Assembly: GCA_011525195.1 (NCBI GenBank)
Contig: WTIP01000150.1
Coordinates: forward strand, 1 to 35,632
Reading direction: 5' to 3'
DNA from: Flavobacteriales bacterium
GTDB taxonomy: Bacteria; Bacteroidota; Bacteroidia; Flavobacteriales; Flavobacteriaceae
Length of the DNA: 35,632 bases
Shown here: positions 9,095-17,976 of the stretch, in pieces
How the letters are laid out: each line of letters begins with the position of its first letter
Numbering within the stretch: position 1 is the stretch's first letter
Notes under the pieces: generated by a model
Databases searched by the model: none
What the model was told of the DNA's origin: nothing
Seen by the model: only the letters and a program-made list of their open reading frames with translations
Made by a program: the position numbers and the translations under genes

Positions 9095-10126
9095 ATGAAA
9101 GGTGTACTTTTAGTCAATCTGGGTTCTCCAGATAGTACAGAAACAAAGGATGTAAGGTCCTATTTGGACCAGTTTTTAATGGATGAGCGAGTCATTGATT
9201 TACCCAAATGGTTCAGGACTTTTTTAGTCAAGGGAATTATCTTAAACACCCGTCCCAAAAAATCGGCTAAAGCCTATAAAAAAATATGGTGGAAAGAGGG
9301 ATCTCCACTTATTGTTTTATCAGAACGCTTACAAGAAAAAGTGAGAAGAAAAGTAACAGTACCTGTAAGCTTGGCCATGCGCTATGGAAATCCCTCTATA
9401 CATTCAGGATTAGAAGAGCTGGCACAACAAGGCGTAACAGAGGTATTACTTGTGCCTCTTTATCCCCAGTTTGCAATGGCTACAACTGAAACCATTTTGG
9501 TGCTGGCTGAAGAGATCAGGAGTCAGTATTTCCCACAAATGGAATTTACCTCATTACCCCCGTTCTACAACCATCCAGATTATATTCGTGTATTGGCCAA
9601 TTCTATACAAGAATACTTAAAAGGAAAAAATTGGGAGCACCTCTTATTTTCTTATCACGGAGTACCAAATCGTCATATACGTAAGTCTGACATTACTAAA
9701 TCTCATTGTAAAATGGACGGTCAATGCTGTTTTCAGGACTCTCCAGCCCATGGTTACTGCTATCGGCACCAATGTGAAATGACAACGAAGAAAGTAGCTG
9801 AATACTTAGAACTCAAAGAAGGCACCTATTCTACGAGTTTTCAATCCAGAGTTTCAATATTAGGCACCTGGCTTAAACCTTATACAGACAAAACTGTTGA
9901 ATCCTTTGCAAAAAATGGAACTCAACAACTCGCTATTGCTACACCTGCTTTTGTATCAGATTGTTTAGAGACCTTAGAAGAAATAGGGATGGAAGCTGCC
10001 GAAGATTTTGAAGAAAAAGGAGGAGAAAAATTACATGTTATCCCTTGTATCAATGACCGAGAGGATTGGGTCAATGTACTGAGTAGATGGATTGATGAAT
10101 GGGCCCTTAAAGAAACCGTTCAATGA
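9095..10126 (+). CDS. hemH: Ferrochelatase with an internal cysteine-rich segment
   Basis: Inserts ferrous iron into protoporphyrin IX, the last step of protoheme synthesis, at the membrane face. I chose the ATG at 9095 because MKGVLLVNLGSPDS is the family N-terminus; a TTG six bases earlier adds only two residues. Other marks: YPQFAMATTET, the catalytic histidine H188 in LLFSYHGVPNRHI, and TPAFVSDCLETLEEI near the C-terminus. Between them lie cysteines C205, C211, C212, C222 and C227. Some bacterial ferrochelatases carry an internal [2Fe-2S] cluster, and this could be one. Its stop overlaps the MATE gene start by 4 nt. Confidence 0.96.
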   Translation: MKGVLLVNLGSPDSTETKDVRSYLDQFLMDERVIDLPKWFRTFLVKGIILNTRPKKSAKAYKKIWWKEGSPLIVLSERLQEKVRRKVTVPVSLAMRYGNPSIHSGLEELAQQGVTEVLLVPLYPQFAMATTETILVLAEEIRSQYFPQMEFTSLPPFYNHPDYIRVLANSIQEYLKGKNWEHLLFSYHGVPNRHIRKSDITKSHCKMDGQCCFQDSPAHGYCYRHQCEMTTKKVAEYLELKEGTYSTSFQSRVSILGTWLKPYTDKTVESFAKNGTQQLAIATPAFVSDCLETLEEIGMEAAEDFEEKGGEKLHVIPCINDREDWVNVLSRWIDEWALKETVQ

Positions 10127-11472
10127 GTTTCAACGCTACAGAAGCGCTAGGTACTCACCCCATTCCTAAACTACTTGTCCAGCAAGCTGTACCTGCTGCC
10201 ATAGGGATATTGGTAATGTCACTTAATATCTTAATTGACACGATTTTTGTAGGTCAATGGATTGGTTCGAATGCAATTGCAGCCATCAATGTGGTCTTAC
10301 CTGTTTCATTTTTTATCGCTGCATTGGGAATGTCCATTGGAGTGGGAGGAGCCTCAATCATATCGAGAGCTCTGGGAGAACAAAATAAGCTTAAAGCAGC
10401 CAATACTTTTGCAAATCAGCTTACATTAACATTAGGACTTACCATAATTGTAGTCCTTTTTGGATTACTTTTTGTCGACCAAATACTACCGATTTTTGGA
10501 GGAAAAGGCACTTTATTTTCACTTGCTAAAACTTACTATATTATAGTATTATATGGAGTTCCTGTATTGGCATTTTGTATGATGTCTAATGCTGTAATTC
10601 GAGCAGAAGGGAAGCCCAAAAATGCCATGTATGCCATGCTCTTGCCTTCAATTTCAAATTTGACTTTAGATTATTTATTTATCCGTGGTTTTGATTGGGG
10701 AATGACAGGAGCAGCATGGGCTACAACCCTTTCTTATGGTGTTTGTGCAGCCTATATCCTTTATTTTTTTCTTTCCAATAAATCAGTACTTCGTCCTAGT
10801 TGGGAAGCCTTTATTTTAAAAGCAAAAATAGTGAATGAAATTGCCTCTTTAGGCTCGGTTACTTTAGTCCGTCAGGCGATGGTAAGTCTAACAGTACTTC
10901 TGGTAAATAATATTCTTTTTTCTTATGGTGGGGAGTCTACAATTGCGGTTTATGCTATCTTGAGTAGAATGTTGATGTTTGCTACCTTTCCCATTTTTGG
11001 TATTACCCAAGGATTTCTTCCTATTGCTGGATTTAACTATGGTGCAAAAAACTGGAAACGGGTACGTAAAGTAATAAATATATCTATCGCTTACGCTACT
11101 TTACTGGCTACTTTGGTGTTGATTTTCATTTTATTTTTCTCTGAGCTAGTACCTTCATTATTTTCAAAAGACGTCGCGGTGAATGCCCAAACCCCAGCCG
11201 CTTTAAGGGTTGTTTTTGCAGCCTTGCCAATAATCGGTATTCAACTTATTGGCGCAGCCTATTTCCAAGCCATAGGCAAGGCTTTACCTGCTTTATTATT
11301 AACCTTGAGTCGCCAGGGCTTGATATTTATACCTTTATTATTTATCCTCTCTGACTCCTATGGTGTGCAAGGAGTTTGGATGGCCTTTCCCATTGCTGAC
11401 GTTCTCTCTACCATTGTTACCGCTTTCTTTCTCAATAGAGCAGTCCGCAAAGAACTATTTACTGTCTCCTAA
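10123..11472 (+). CDS. MATE-family efflux transporter
   Basis: A 449-aa inner-membrane protein with about 12 hydrophobic segments in two MatE halves. The first half opens with LVQQAVPAAIGILVMSLNILIDTIFVGQW, shown here in parts as PAAIGILVMSLNILIDT and FVGQW, and continues with IGVGGASIISRALGEQN; the second has FGITQGFLPIAGFNYGAKNW. Family members export organic cations or drugs using Na+ or H+ gradients. It overlaps hemH by 4 nt (ATGA) and is almost certainly cotranscribed, so porphyrin or metabolite export is conceivable, but nothing in the sequence shows the substrate. Confidence 0.92.
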   Translation: MSFNATEALGTHPIPKLLVQQAVPAAIGILVMSLNILIDTIFVGQWIGSNAIAAINVVLPVSFFIAALGMSIGVGGASIISRALGEQNKLKAANTFANQLTLTLGLTIIVVLFGLLFVDQILPIFGGKGTLFSLAKTYYIIVLYGVPVLAFCMMSNAVIRAEGKPKNAMYAMLLPSISNLTLDYLFIRGFDWGMTGAAWATTLSYGVCAAYILYFFLSNKSVLRPSWEAFILKAKIVNEIASLGSVTLVRQAMVSLTVLLVNNILFSYGGESTIAVYAILSRMLMFATFPIFGITQGFLPIAGFNYGAKNWKRVRKVINISIAYATLLATLVLIFILFFSELVPSLFSKDVAVNAQTPAALRVVFAALPIIGIQLIGAAYFQAIGKALPALLLTLSRQGLIFIPLLFILSDSYGVQGVWMAFPIADVLSTIVTAFFLNRAVRKELFTVS

Positions 11473-11544
11473 CGGAGAACTTTTAGTGAAGTCGCTTTTT
11501 TAGAAATTAATTTTATACTTTTAGTTAAAACAAATAAGTACACT

Positions 11545-14500
11545 ATGGTTATGCACACTATTTCCAAATCCCGATATGTAATATTCGTTCTTGTAGCCCT
11601 TTTTACTTTTTCTTCATCATGGGCACAGCGTAGGAAAAAAAATAGCAAAGAAACTGTTTTAACTTTTTCCGAAAGTAGCTATGCACCCTTAAAATACCGC
11701 TCTATTGGGCCCCATAGAGGAGGTCGTTCAGCTGCAGTTACCGGAGTGCCGAATCAGCCGAATCTCTTTTATTTTGGCGCAACAGGAGGCGGTGTTTGGA
11801 AAACAGAAGATGGTGGTCAAACTTATGAAAATATCTCTGATGGTTATTTTGGAGGGAGTATAGGTTCTGTTGCTGTTGCTCAAAGTGATCCCAATGTATT
11901 ATATGTGGGTGGAGGAGAAGTGACATTAAGAGGTAATGTGTCTTCAGGGAATGGTTTATGGAAGTCTGTTAATGCGGGCGAAACTTGGACTTTTTCTGGT
12001 TTGCCTAAATCTAGGCACATCCCTAGAATAGTGATTCATCCACAAAACCCTGATATTGTCTATGCAGCGGTATTGGGAAATATTTACAAGCCTACCAATG
12101 ATAGAGGGGTTTATAAAAGTATTGATGGAGGGAAAACTTGGAAAAAAGTACTTTTTTCCAATGCCAATGCAGGTGCTGTAGAATTGGTCATGGATCCCAA
12201 TAATCCCAGAATACTTTATGCGGCTACTTGGCGGGTCAATAGAACGCCTTATAGTTTAAATAGTGGAGGTGAAGGATCGGCACTTTGGAAAAGTACAGAT
12301 GAAGGTTTAACATGGAAAAAAATAAGCCTCAATGCAGGCTTTGCTCAGGGAACTCTTGGAATAATAGGGGTTACAGTTTCTCCCGTTAATTCTCAAAAAG
12401 TATGGGTGATAGTAGAAAATAAAGAAAAAGGAGGTGTTTATCATTCTCAAGATGGTGGATCCACATGGAGTCATATAAATGACAGTCGTGCCCTTAGACA
12501 GCGCGCTTGGTATTATTCTAAAATCTATGCTGATACACAGGATGAAGATATTGTATACGTAATGAATGTCTCTTATCACAAATCCAAAGACGGGGGAAAA
12601 ACATTTAAAAGCAATAATGCCCCCCATGGGGACCACCATGATTTATGGATCGCCCCAGAAGACAATCAAAGAATGATTATTGCTGATGATGGAGGCGCTC
12701 AAGTCTCTTACAACGGGGGTGAGACCTGGAGTACTTATTACAACCAACCCACCGCCCAATTTTACAGAGTAACTACTGATAATTCTTTTCCTTACCGAAT
12801 CTATGTTGCACAGCAAGACAACTCTACACTTAGAGTGCGACACCGTTCAAGTGGAAGGGGTATTTCAGAAGCGGATTGGGAACCTACTGCAGGAGGAGAA
12901 TCTGCGCATATTGCTATTGATCCCTTGAATAATGATATTGTATATGGGGGAAGTTATGGGGGTTATTTAACCCGTATAAATCACGCAAAAAACACACAGC
13001 GAGCAGTCAATGTATGGCCTGACAATCCTATGGGATACGGTGCCGAGGGAATGAAATATCGTTTTCAGTGGAATTTTCCTATTCATTTCAGTAAACACAA
13101 TCCTAAAAAGCTGTATACATTTTCTAATCATGTACACGTCTCAGAAAATGAAGGGCAAAGCTGGGAAATTATCAGTCCTGATCTAACCCGAAATGACCCT
13201 GAAAAACTTAAATCCTCAGGAGGACCTATCACACAAGACAATACGGGGGTAGAATATTATTGTACCATTTTCGCTGCAAATGAATCTCCTTTAAAAGAAG
13301 GATTAATGTGGGTCGGAAGTGACGATGGGTTAATTCATTTAACACGTGACGGAGGCGCCAACTGGGAAAATGTTACTCCAGCGGCTATGCCTAAGTGGCT
13401 CATGATAAATAGTATAGAGCCATCACCCTTTGACCCAGCAGTATGTTATGTAGCAGGAACGCTTTATAAAACAGGTGACTTCCAGCCTTATCTGTATAAA
13501 ACTTCAGATTATGGAAAGACATGGAAGAAAATCACAAATGGAATAGCTCAAGAAGATTTTACTAGAGTACTCCGTGCAGACCCTGATCGAAAAGGCCTGT
13601 TATATGCAGGAACAGAAGCTGGTATGTATCTTTCTTTTGACGATGGGGCCTCTTGGAATCCCTTCCAACTAAATTTACCTATAGTGCCGATTACAGATTT
13701 AGCTATTAAAGAGAAAAGCTTAATAGTGGCTACCCAAGGGCGTAGCTTATGGATGCTGGATGATTTAACGGTATTACACCAATTAACTGTAGAAACAGCC
13801 GCTGCACCCATGACACTCTTTAAACCAAAAGACAGTTATCGCACCCAAGGCAGAGGAGGCACTCCCTCTTTAACCCAAGGGACTAATCTACCTAATGGAG
13901 TAATCGTTCACTTTAATTTAAAAGCTTTTGATCCTGAAAAAGATACGGTTCAGCTACACTTTAAAGATAAAGATGGGACGCTTATAAAAACTTTCAGTAC
14001 AGCTTCTGATGATAATCGTTTAGAAGTAAAAGCTGGGGGTAATGAGTTTGTTTGGAATACCCGATATGAGGGAGCAGAAACCTTGAAGGGGATGATTTTT
14101 TGGTCTGCTTCTTTTTCGGGAGCTAAAGCGGTACCTGGAGATTATACAGTCGAACTTGAACAGAATGGAATGCAACAATCGCAGGCATTTACCATATTGA
14201 AAGATCCTAACGCAGAGGGAGGAATTGAAGAAATGAAAGCCCAATTTGAGTTTGTAAATAAGGTAAATCAAACTGTTGATGAAGCCCATAAAGCGATAAA
14301 AAACATCAGAGAAATCAATAAAAAACTCACTGATTTTGAGACCAATTATGGTAAGCTGGAGGAAACAAAAGCGCTATTAAGTAAAGTCAAACAGCTTAAG
14401 GAAGAATTTTCAACGATCGAGAAAACTTTGTATCAGACTCAGAACAGAAGTAATCAAGATCCGTTAAACTTCCCGATACGCTTGACCAATAAATTAGGAC

Positions 14501-14685
14501 ATCTAAATCGATTGGTTACAATCAATGATTTTTCACCTACAGCGCAGGACGAAATAGTTCGTCATGAACTCACTGCCAAAGTGGAACAACAACTAGCACA
14601 CTATAATCAATTGATTTCAGAAGATTTAGAGGCATTTAATAAGGAATTTTCAAAATTAAATTTAGATTATTTAACATTAAAATAA
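11545..14685 (+). CDS. Large secreted Asp-box (BNR/sortilin VPS10-like) repeat protein
   Basis: The 1046-aa protein starts with a signal peptide (hydrophobic VIFVLVALFTFSSSWAQ). It then carries about eleven Asp-box motifs of the type S-x-D-x-G-x-T-W, for example VWKTEDGGQTYENI, VYKSIDGGKTWKKV, VYHSQDGGSTWSHI, LYKTSDYGKTWKKI and MYLSFDDGASWNPF, so the body is a beta-propeller (about residues 50-750). A beta-sandwich-like stretch follows, and residues about 894-965 are rich in heptads and probably coiled coil. Such proteins are often annotated as glycosyl hydrolases, but no catalytic residues are evident. It lies 7 bases upstream of hemJ. The function is unknown; a periplasmic or surface binding protein is likely. 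Confidence 0.85.
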   Translation: MVMHTISKSRYVIFVLVALFTFSSSWAQRRKKNSKETVLTFSESSYAPLKYRSIGPHRGGRSAAVTGVPNQPNLFYFGATGGGVWKTEDGGQTYENISDGYFGGSIGSVAVAQSDPNVLYVGGGEVTLRGNVSSGNGLWKSVNAGETWTFSGLPKSRHIPRIVIHPQNPDIVYAAVLGNIYKPTNDRGVYKSIDGGKTWKKVLFSNANAGAVELVMDPNNPRILYAATWRVNRTPYSLNSGGEGSALWKSTDEGLTWKKISLNAGFAQGTLGIIGVTVSPVNSQKVWVIVENKEKGGVYHSQDGGSTWSHINDSRALRQRAWYYSKIYADTQDEDIVYVMNVSYHKSKDGGKTFKSNNAPHGDHHDLWIAPEDNQRMIIADDGGAQVSYNGGETWSTYYNQPTAQFYRVTTDNSFPYRIYVAQQDNSTLRVRHRSSGRGISEADWEPTAGGESAHIAIDPLNNDIVYGGSYGGYLTRINHAKNTQRAVNVWPDNPMGYGAEGMKYRFQWNFPIHFSKHNPKKLYTFSNHVHVSENEGQSWEIISPDLTRNDPEKLKSSGGPITQDNTGVEYYCTIFAANESPLKEGLMWVGSDDGLIHLTRDGGANWENVTPAAMPKWLMINSIEPSPFDPAVCYVAGTLYKTGDFQPYLYKTSDYGKTWKKITNGIAQEDFTRVLRADPDRKGLLYAGTEAGMYLSFDDGASWNPFQLNLPIVPITDLAIKEKSLIVATQGRSLWMLDDLTVLHQLTVETAAAPMTLFKPKDSYRTQGRGGTPSLTQGTNLPNGVIVHFNLKAFDPEKDTVQLHFKDKDGTLIKTFSTASDDNRLEVKAGGNEFVWNTRYEGAETLKGMIFWSASFSGAKAVPGDYTVELEQNGMQQSQAFTILKDPNAEGGIEEMKAQFEFVNKVNQTVDEAHKAIKNIREINKKLTDFETNYGKLEETKALLSKVKQLKEEFSTIEKTLYQTQNRSNQDPLNFPIRLTNKLGHLNRLVTINDFSPTAQDEIVRHELTAKVEQQLAHYNQLISEDLEAFNKEFSKLNLDYLTLK

Positions 14686-14692
14686 ACGCATT

Positions 14693-15229
14693 TTGTATTA
14701 CAATTATGTAAAAGCTTTTCACCTCATTTTTGTAATTACCTGGTTTGCAGGTTTATTTTATATTCCGAGATTATTCATCTACCACATAGAGGGTCTTAAA
14801 AAGCCTGAAAAGGAAGCGGCGATATTAATTGCTCAATTCAAAATTATGGAAAAGCGTTTGTGGTATATTATTACTTGGCCTTCAGCCCTGCTTACCATTC
14901 TTTTTGCGGGTTGGCTTTTGGCTTTAATGCCACAGTGGCTCATGCAACCCTGGATGCATTTGAAGCTCCTGTTTGTAGCTTTGCTTTTTGCTTATCATTT
15001 GAAAACACATCAAATGTTTCTTGAATTTCAGCGGGATAAAGCACAATACAGCAGCCTCTTTATGAGGATATGGAATGAAGGAGCCACACTTTTATTATTT
15101 GCCATTGTTTTTCTTGTAATTCTGAAAGACAGTCTTCACTGGATAACAGCAGTAGGGGGGTTAGTAGGACTGGGTGCAGTTCTTTTTCTCACCATTAAGC
15201 TTTATAAAAAGATACGACAAAACGAATGA
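14693..15229 (+). CDS. hemJ: Protoporphyrinogen IX oxidase HemJ, TTG start
   Basis: HemJ (UPF0093/CopD-like membrane protein) oxidises protoporphyrinogen IX to protoporphyrin IX in the inner membrane. The 178-aa product begins YYNYVKAFHLIFVITWFAG with the conserved early histidine (H10), then YIPRLFIYH, with four to five membrane segments and a conserved MHLKLLF stretch. It fills the gap between HemF and HemH made in the same window. The only initiator that keeps H10 is TTG at 14693 (or ATT at 14690); the first in-frame ATG falls well inside. It follows the Asp-box gene by 7 bases and overlaps the histidine kinase start by 4 nt. Confidence 0.87.
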   Translation: MYYNYVKAFHLIFVITWFAGLFYIPRLFIYHIEGLKKPEKEAAILIAQFKIMEKRLWYIITWPSALLTILFAGWLLALMPQWLMQPWMHLKLLFVALLFAYHLKTHQMFLEFQRDKAQYSSLFMRIWNEGATLLLFAIVFLVILKDSLHWITAVGGLVGLGAVLFLTIKLYKKIRQNE

Positions 15230-16695
15230 GTTCTTTTAAAATGCCCCACAAGTTTTCTTTTCGCACACGTCTATTTTTAGCTATGATTATCATGCTTTTT
15301 GTGGCAGGGTTATTAATCCTTGGAACGACTAGTATTCAATATGAAAGGCAAAGAGAAAATTATCATTTAGGACGCCTTCAAAGAAAAGAAGCACAAATTA
15401 AACGCCATATCGAATCTTTGGTTCAAAAGTATAACTTGGTGTATGAATCTGATAGCCTTTGGGAACAGCACGAAAGTGATTTTGAAAAAGTAAATGAGAT
15501 TCACAATATCCAATATTCCTTATTTAAAACCGATGGTAGCCCACTCTTAATTTATCATTCACCACTCCAAGTCATTGCCAATGATTATGTCTTAGACCCT
15601 CTGCTACTCAATAAAATTTTAGAAAGCAAACAAGGACGTTATCTGGAGCATTATACTGCAGATATTGATAAATTCCACGCCTCTTATTCCCTTCTTAAAG
15701 ACCGGTTTGAGCGTCCCTATGCCATTCTTTTCTTTCCTTATTTTGAAGATGTTTCTTTTTCAGAAAATGAATTAAATACCTTTTTAGAAAACCTCTATCA
15801 GATTTACTTTATTCTTTTGGCGGGTGTTATTTTTATAGCGTATTTTCTTTCCAAATTTGTAACCCGCTCTCTAGAAACCATTCGCGTGAAGATGGGAAAA
15901 ATGGGCTTAGAGAAAAAGAATGAAAAAATCTACCTTAAAAATGCAACTCGGGAAATTGACAGTCTTGTAAATTCTTATAATAAGATGGTAGATGATCTGG
16001 CAGAGAGCGCAGAAAAACTAGCTAAAACAGAACGAGAAAATGCCTGGCAAGAAATGGCACGCCAAGTAGCCCATGAAATAAAAAATCCCCTCACGCCCAT
16101 GCGTCTTACCATTCAGAGCTTTCAGCACACCTTTCATCCTGATGATCCTGATAGCGAAAAGAAACTCAAAGACTTTTCTAAATTATTAATCCAGCAAATT
16201 GATACCATGACTGAAGTGGCTGAAGCATTTTCTAATTTCGCTACTTTGCCCAAAGCTAACTTCAAATCATCCGATTTGGTTGAGGTCACACAAATGGCCA
16301 TTCATATTTTTCAACACGATTTTATTGTATTTTCTTCCAATGAAGCCCATATTTTTCATGACATTGACCGCTCACAGTGGATTAGGGTTATTACAAATCT
16401 AGTTCAAAATGCATTGCATTCTGTCTCAAAAAAGAAAGAACCGAAAGTAGGTGTACAGTTGCTTTCAGAGCCCGATCAAACCCTAATTTCTATTACAGAC
16501 AATGGGAGCGGAATACCTGACAAGCTTAAAAATAAAATCTTTGAGCCCAAATTTACTACCAAATCTGCAGGCATGGGTCTCGGCTTAGGTATCGTAAAAA
16601 GTATTATCAAATCTCATGGCGGGAAGATCAGCTTTGTTTCTACCCAAAAAAAGGGAACTACTTTTACAATAAGCTTACCCAAAAAATTAAATTAA
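15226..16695 (+). CDS. NtrY-like sensor histidine kinase
   Basis: A 489-aa membrane kinase. Residues about 15-36 form the first membrane helix, about 37-190 a sensor region outside the membrane, about 192-210 the second helix, then a HAMP-like linker. The phosphoacceptor H283 sits in VAHEIKNPLTPMRLTIQ, where the LTPM wording is characteristic of NtrY-type kinases. The ATPase domain has an N box (VITNLVQNALHSV), a G1 box (ITDNGSGIPDKL) and GMGLGLGIVKSI. No response regulator is encoded in the window, so the partner is elsewhere. It overlaps hemJ by 4 nt and converges on the acyltransferase with a 4-nt overlap of the two ends. Confidence 0.92.
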   Translation: MSSFKMPHKFSFRTRLFLAMIIMLFVAGLLILGTTSIQYERQRENYHLGRLQRKEAQIKRHIESLVQKYNLVYESDSLWEQHESDFEKVNEIHNIQYSLFKTDGSPLLIYHSPLQVIANDYVLDPLLLNKILESKQGRYLEHYTADIDKFHASYSLLKDRFERPYAILFFPYFEDVSFSENELNTFLENLYQIYFILLAGVIFIAYFLSKFVTRSLETIRVKMGKMGLEKKNEKIYLKNATREIDSLVNSYNKMVDDLAESAEKLAKTERENAWQEMARQVAHEIKNPLTPMRLTIQSFQHTFHPDDPDSEKKLKDFSKLLIQQIDTMTEVAEAFSNFATLPKANFKSSDLVEVTQMAIHIFQHDFIVFSSNEAHIFHDIDRSQWIRVITNLVQNALHSVSKKKEPKVGVQLLSEPDQTLISITDNGSGIPDKLKNKIFEPKFTTKSAGMGLGLGIVKSIIKSHGGKISFVSTQKKGTTFTISLPKKLN

Positions 16696-17441
16696 GCCTG
16701 TTTTTGATTACGCAGTATTTCATTGTGAAGGTAGCCTTCTAGGGTATCTATAAAATCAAGAGGCTGATTGTGATTGATTTCAAGCGGAGGATGTACAGTA
16801 ACTTCTAATTTTACCCCCAAAGGCATGGGGAAATAATTTGAGCGTCCAAACTTCCATGAATTGCAAACACTTATAGGAACAACTAAGGCTTCTGGCATAC
16901 TCTCAAAGAGCGTTATAAGTCCCGACTTCTGAAATTTTTTAGGATGACCATCTCTACTTCGCGTCCCTTCAGGAAAAATTACAGCACTCTGTTTTTTGTG
17001 GTTAATCTCTTTACCAAATCTGTGAATTAATGTAAGTGCTTCTTTTGGTTTTTTTCGGTCAATAAGAACAGAGCCTCCATGCCGCAGATTAAAAGATACA
17101 CTTGGAATTCCTTTTCCTAATTCTTTCTTACTGATAAATTTCGGATGGTGTTTTCGCAAATACCATATTATTGGTGGAATATCATACGTACTTTGATGAT
17201 TCACTACAAATAGTAAAGAACGGTCTGTAGGTAGCTTATTTTCATTTTTGAAATAGATACGAGTACCCAGCAGGTTTAAACAGCGGAGTATAAAGAAATT
17301 GAGTAAATCTACGGTAGATTTATGGGCCTGATAGCCAAAACCATTAAAGGTAATCCATTGTAAAATATGGAAAATAACAAGCACACTACCAAAAGCAAGA
17401 TAGTAGATTAGGCTAAGCAGATAGGCAAGTATTTTTCCCAT
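16692..17441 (-). CDS. 1-acyl-sn-glycerol-3-phosphate acyltransferase (PlsC family)
   Basis: Transfers a fatty acyl group to lysophosphatidic acid or a similar acceptor at the inner membrane. The 249-aa protein has an N-terminal hydrophobic anchor, the catalytic HX4D motif NHQSTYD (H82, D87), and the substrate-binding FPEGTRSRDG (E158, R161), followed by VPISVCNSW. It is downstream of the bacilliredoxin gene on the same strand with a 27-base gap. Confidence 0.93.
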   Translation of the reverse strand: MGKILAYLLSLIYYLAFGSVLVIFHILQWITFNGFGYQAHKSTVDLLNFFILRCLNLLGTRIYFKNENKLPTDRSLLFVVNHQSTYDIPPIIWYLRKHHPKFISKKELGKGIPSVSFNLRHGGSVLIDRKKPKEALTLIHRFGKEINHKKQSAVIFPEGTRSRDGHPKKFQKSGLITLFESMPEALVVPISVCNSWKFGRSNYFPMPLGVKLEVTVHPPLEINHNQPLDFIDTLEGYLHNEILRNQKQA

Positions 17442-17468
17442 GCCTTGGTCAATAAAGTTGGGTCTGTG

Positions 17469-17879
17469 CTAGCAGTGATCTTGATAGGCCGCTTTGAGGT
17501 TTTCAGCAATGAGTTCAGCGGGTCGTCCCTCAATGTGGTGCCGTTCTACCATGTGCACCAACTCACCCTCCTTAAATAAAGCAATACTAGGAGAGGAAGG
17601 AGGAAACGGAACCATCTTGTCTCTGGCACTATTGGTGGCTTCTATATCTACACCTGCAAAAACGGTAACTAAGTGATCTGGTGTTTTTTCATTTTGGAGT
17701 GAATAAAAAACACCCGGCCGTGCATTGGCTGCAGCACAACCACAAACTGAATTAACAACAACAAGAGTCGTCCCAGACTTTGCAAGGGCATTGGAAACAT
17801 CTTCTGAGGAGTGAAGTTCTATAAAACCAATATTGGTTAATTCTTCACGCATAGGTTTTACTAATTCGGCTGGATACAT
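17469..17879 (-). CDS. Bacilliredoxin (BrxA/BrxB, YphP family)
   Basis: A 136-aa thioredoxin-fold protein with the family CGC motif at C46-G47-C48 (VVNSVCGCAAANARPG) and the later MVERHHIEGRPAELIAENL. In Firmicutes these proteins remove bacillithiol from S-thiolated proteins; in Bacteroidota the thiol partner is less certain. The whole protein is conserved in length. A perfect -7 element (TATATTTG) precedes it, so it probably heads the bacilliredoxin-acyltransferase pair. Confidence 0.93.
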   Translation of the reverse strand: MYPAELVKPMREELTNIGFIELHSSEDVSNALAKSGTTLVVVNSVCGCAAANARPGVFYSLQNEKTPDHLVTVFAGVDIEATNSARDKMVPFPPSSPSIALFKEGELVHMVERHHIEGRPAELIAENLKAAYQDHC

Positions 17880-17892
17880 TTTAATTTTTTTT

Positions 17893-17900
17893 CAAATATA
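17893..17900 (-). promoter_or_regulatory. -7 promoter element for the bacilliredoxin gene
   Basis: Minus-strand TATATTTG, a full TAnnTTTG match, ends 13 bases before the ATG at 17879, giving a very short leader. No clear -33 TTG at the usual distance. Confidence 0.5.
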
Positions 17901-17925
17901 ATTAAAGAAATAGGATCTATATAGG

Positions 17926-17957
17926 TTTTGATGCCCCGTTTTTATTTTTCAAATTTG
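17926..17957 (+). promoter_or_regulatory. Bacteroidota-type promoter for the DjlA-like gene
   Basis: TTTTG at 17926-17930 and CAAATTTG at 17950-17957 (one mismatch to TAnnTTTG) are separated by 19 bases, the spacing known for -33/-7 promoters of this phylum. The ATG follows 19 bases later at 17977. Together with the divergent element at 17893-17900 this explains the whole intergenic gap. Confidence 0.5.
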
Positions 17958-17976
17958 CAAGAATTAAGCAATCAAA

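Noticed and set aside
12307-12639. 110-aa minus-strand open frame inside the Asp-box protein gene
   Set aside because: It lies wholly within a strong coding frame on the other strand, has no recognisable domain and no promoter.
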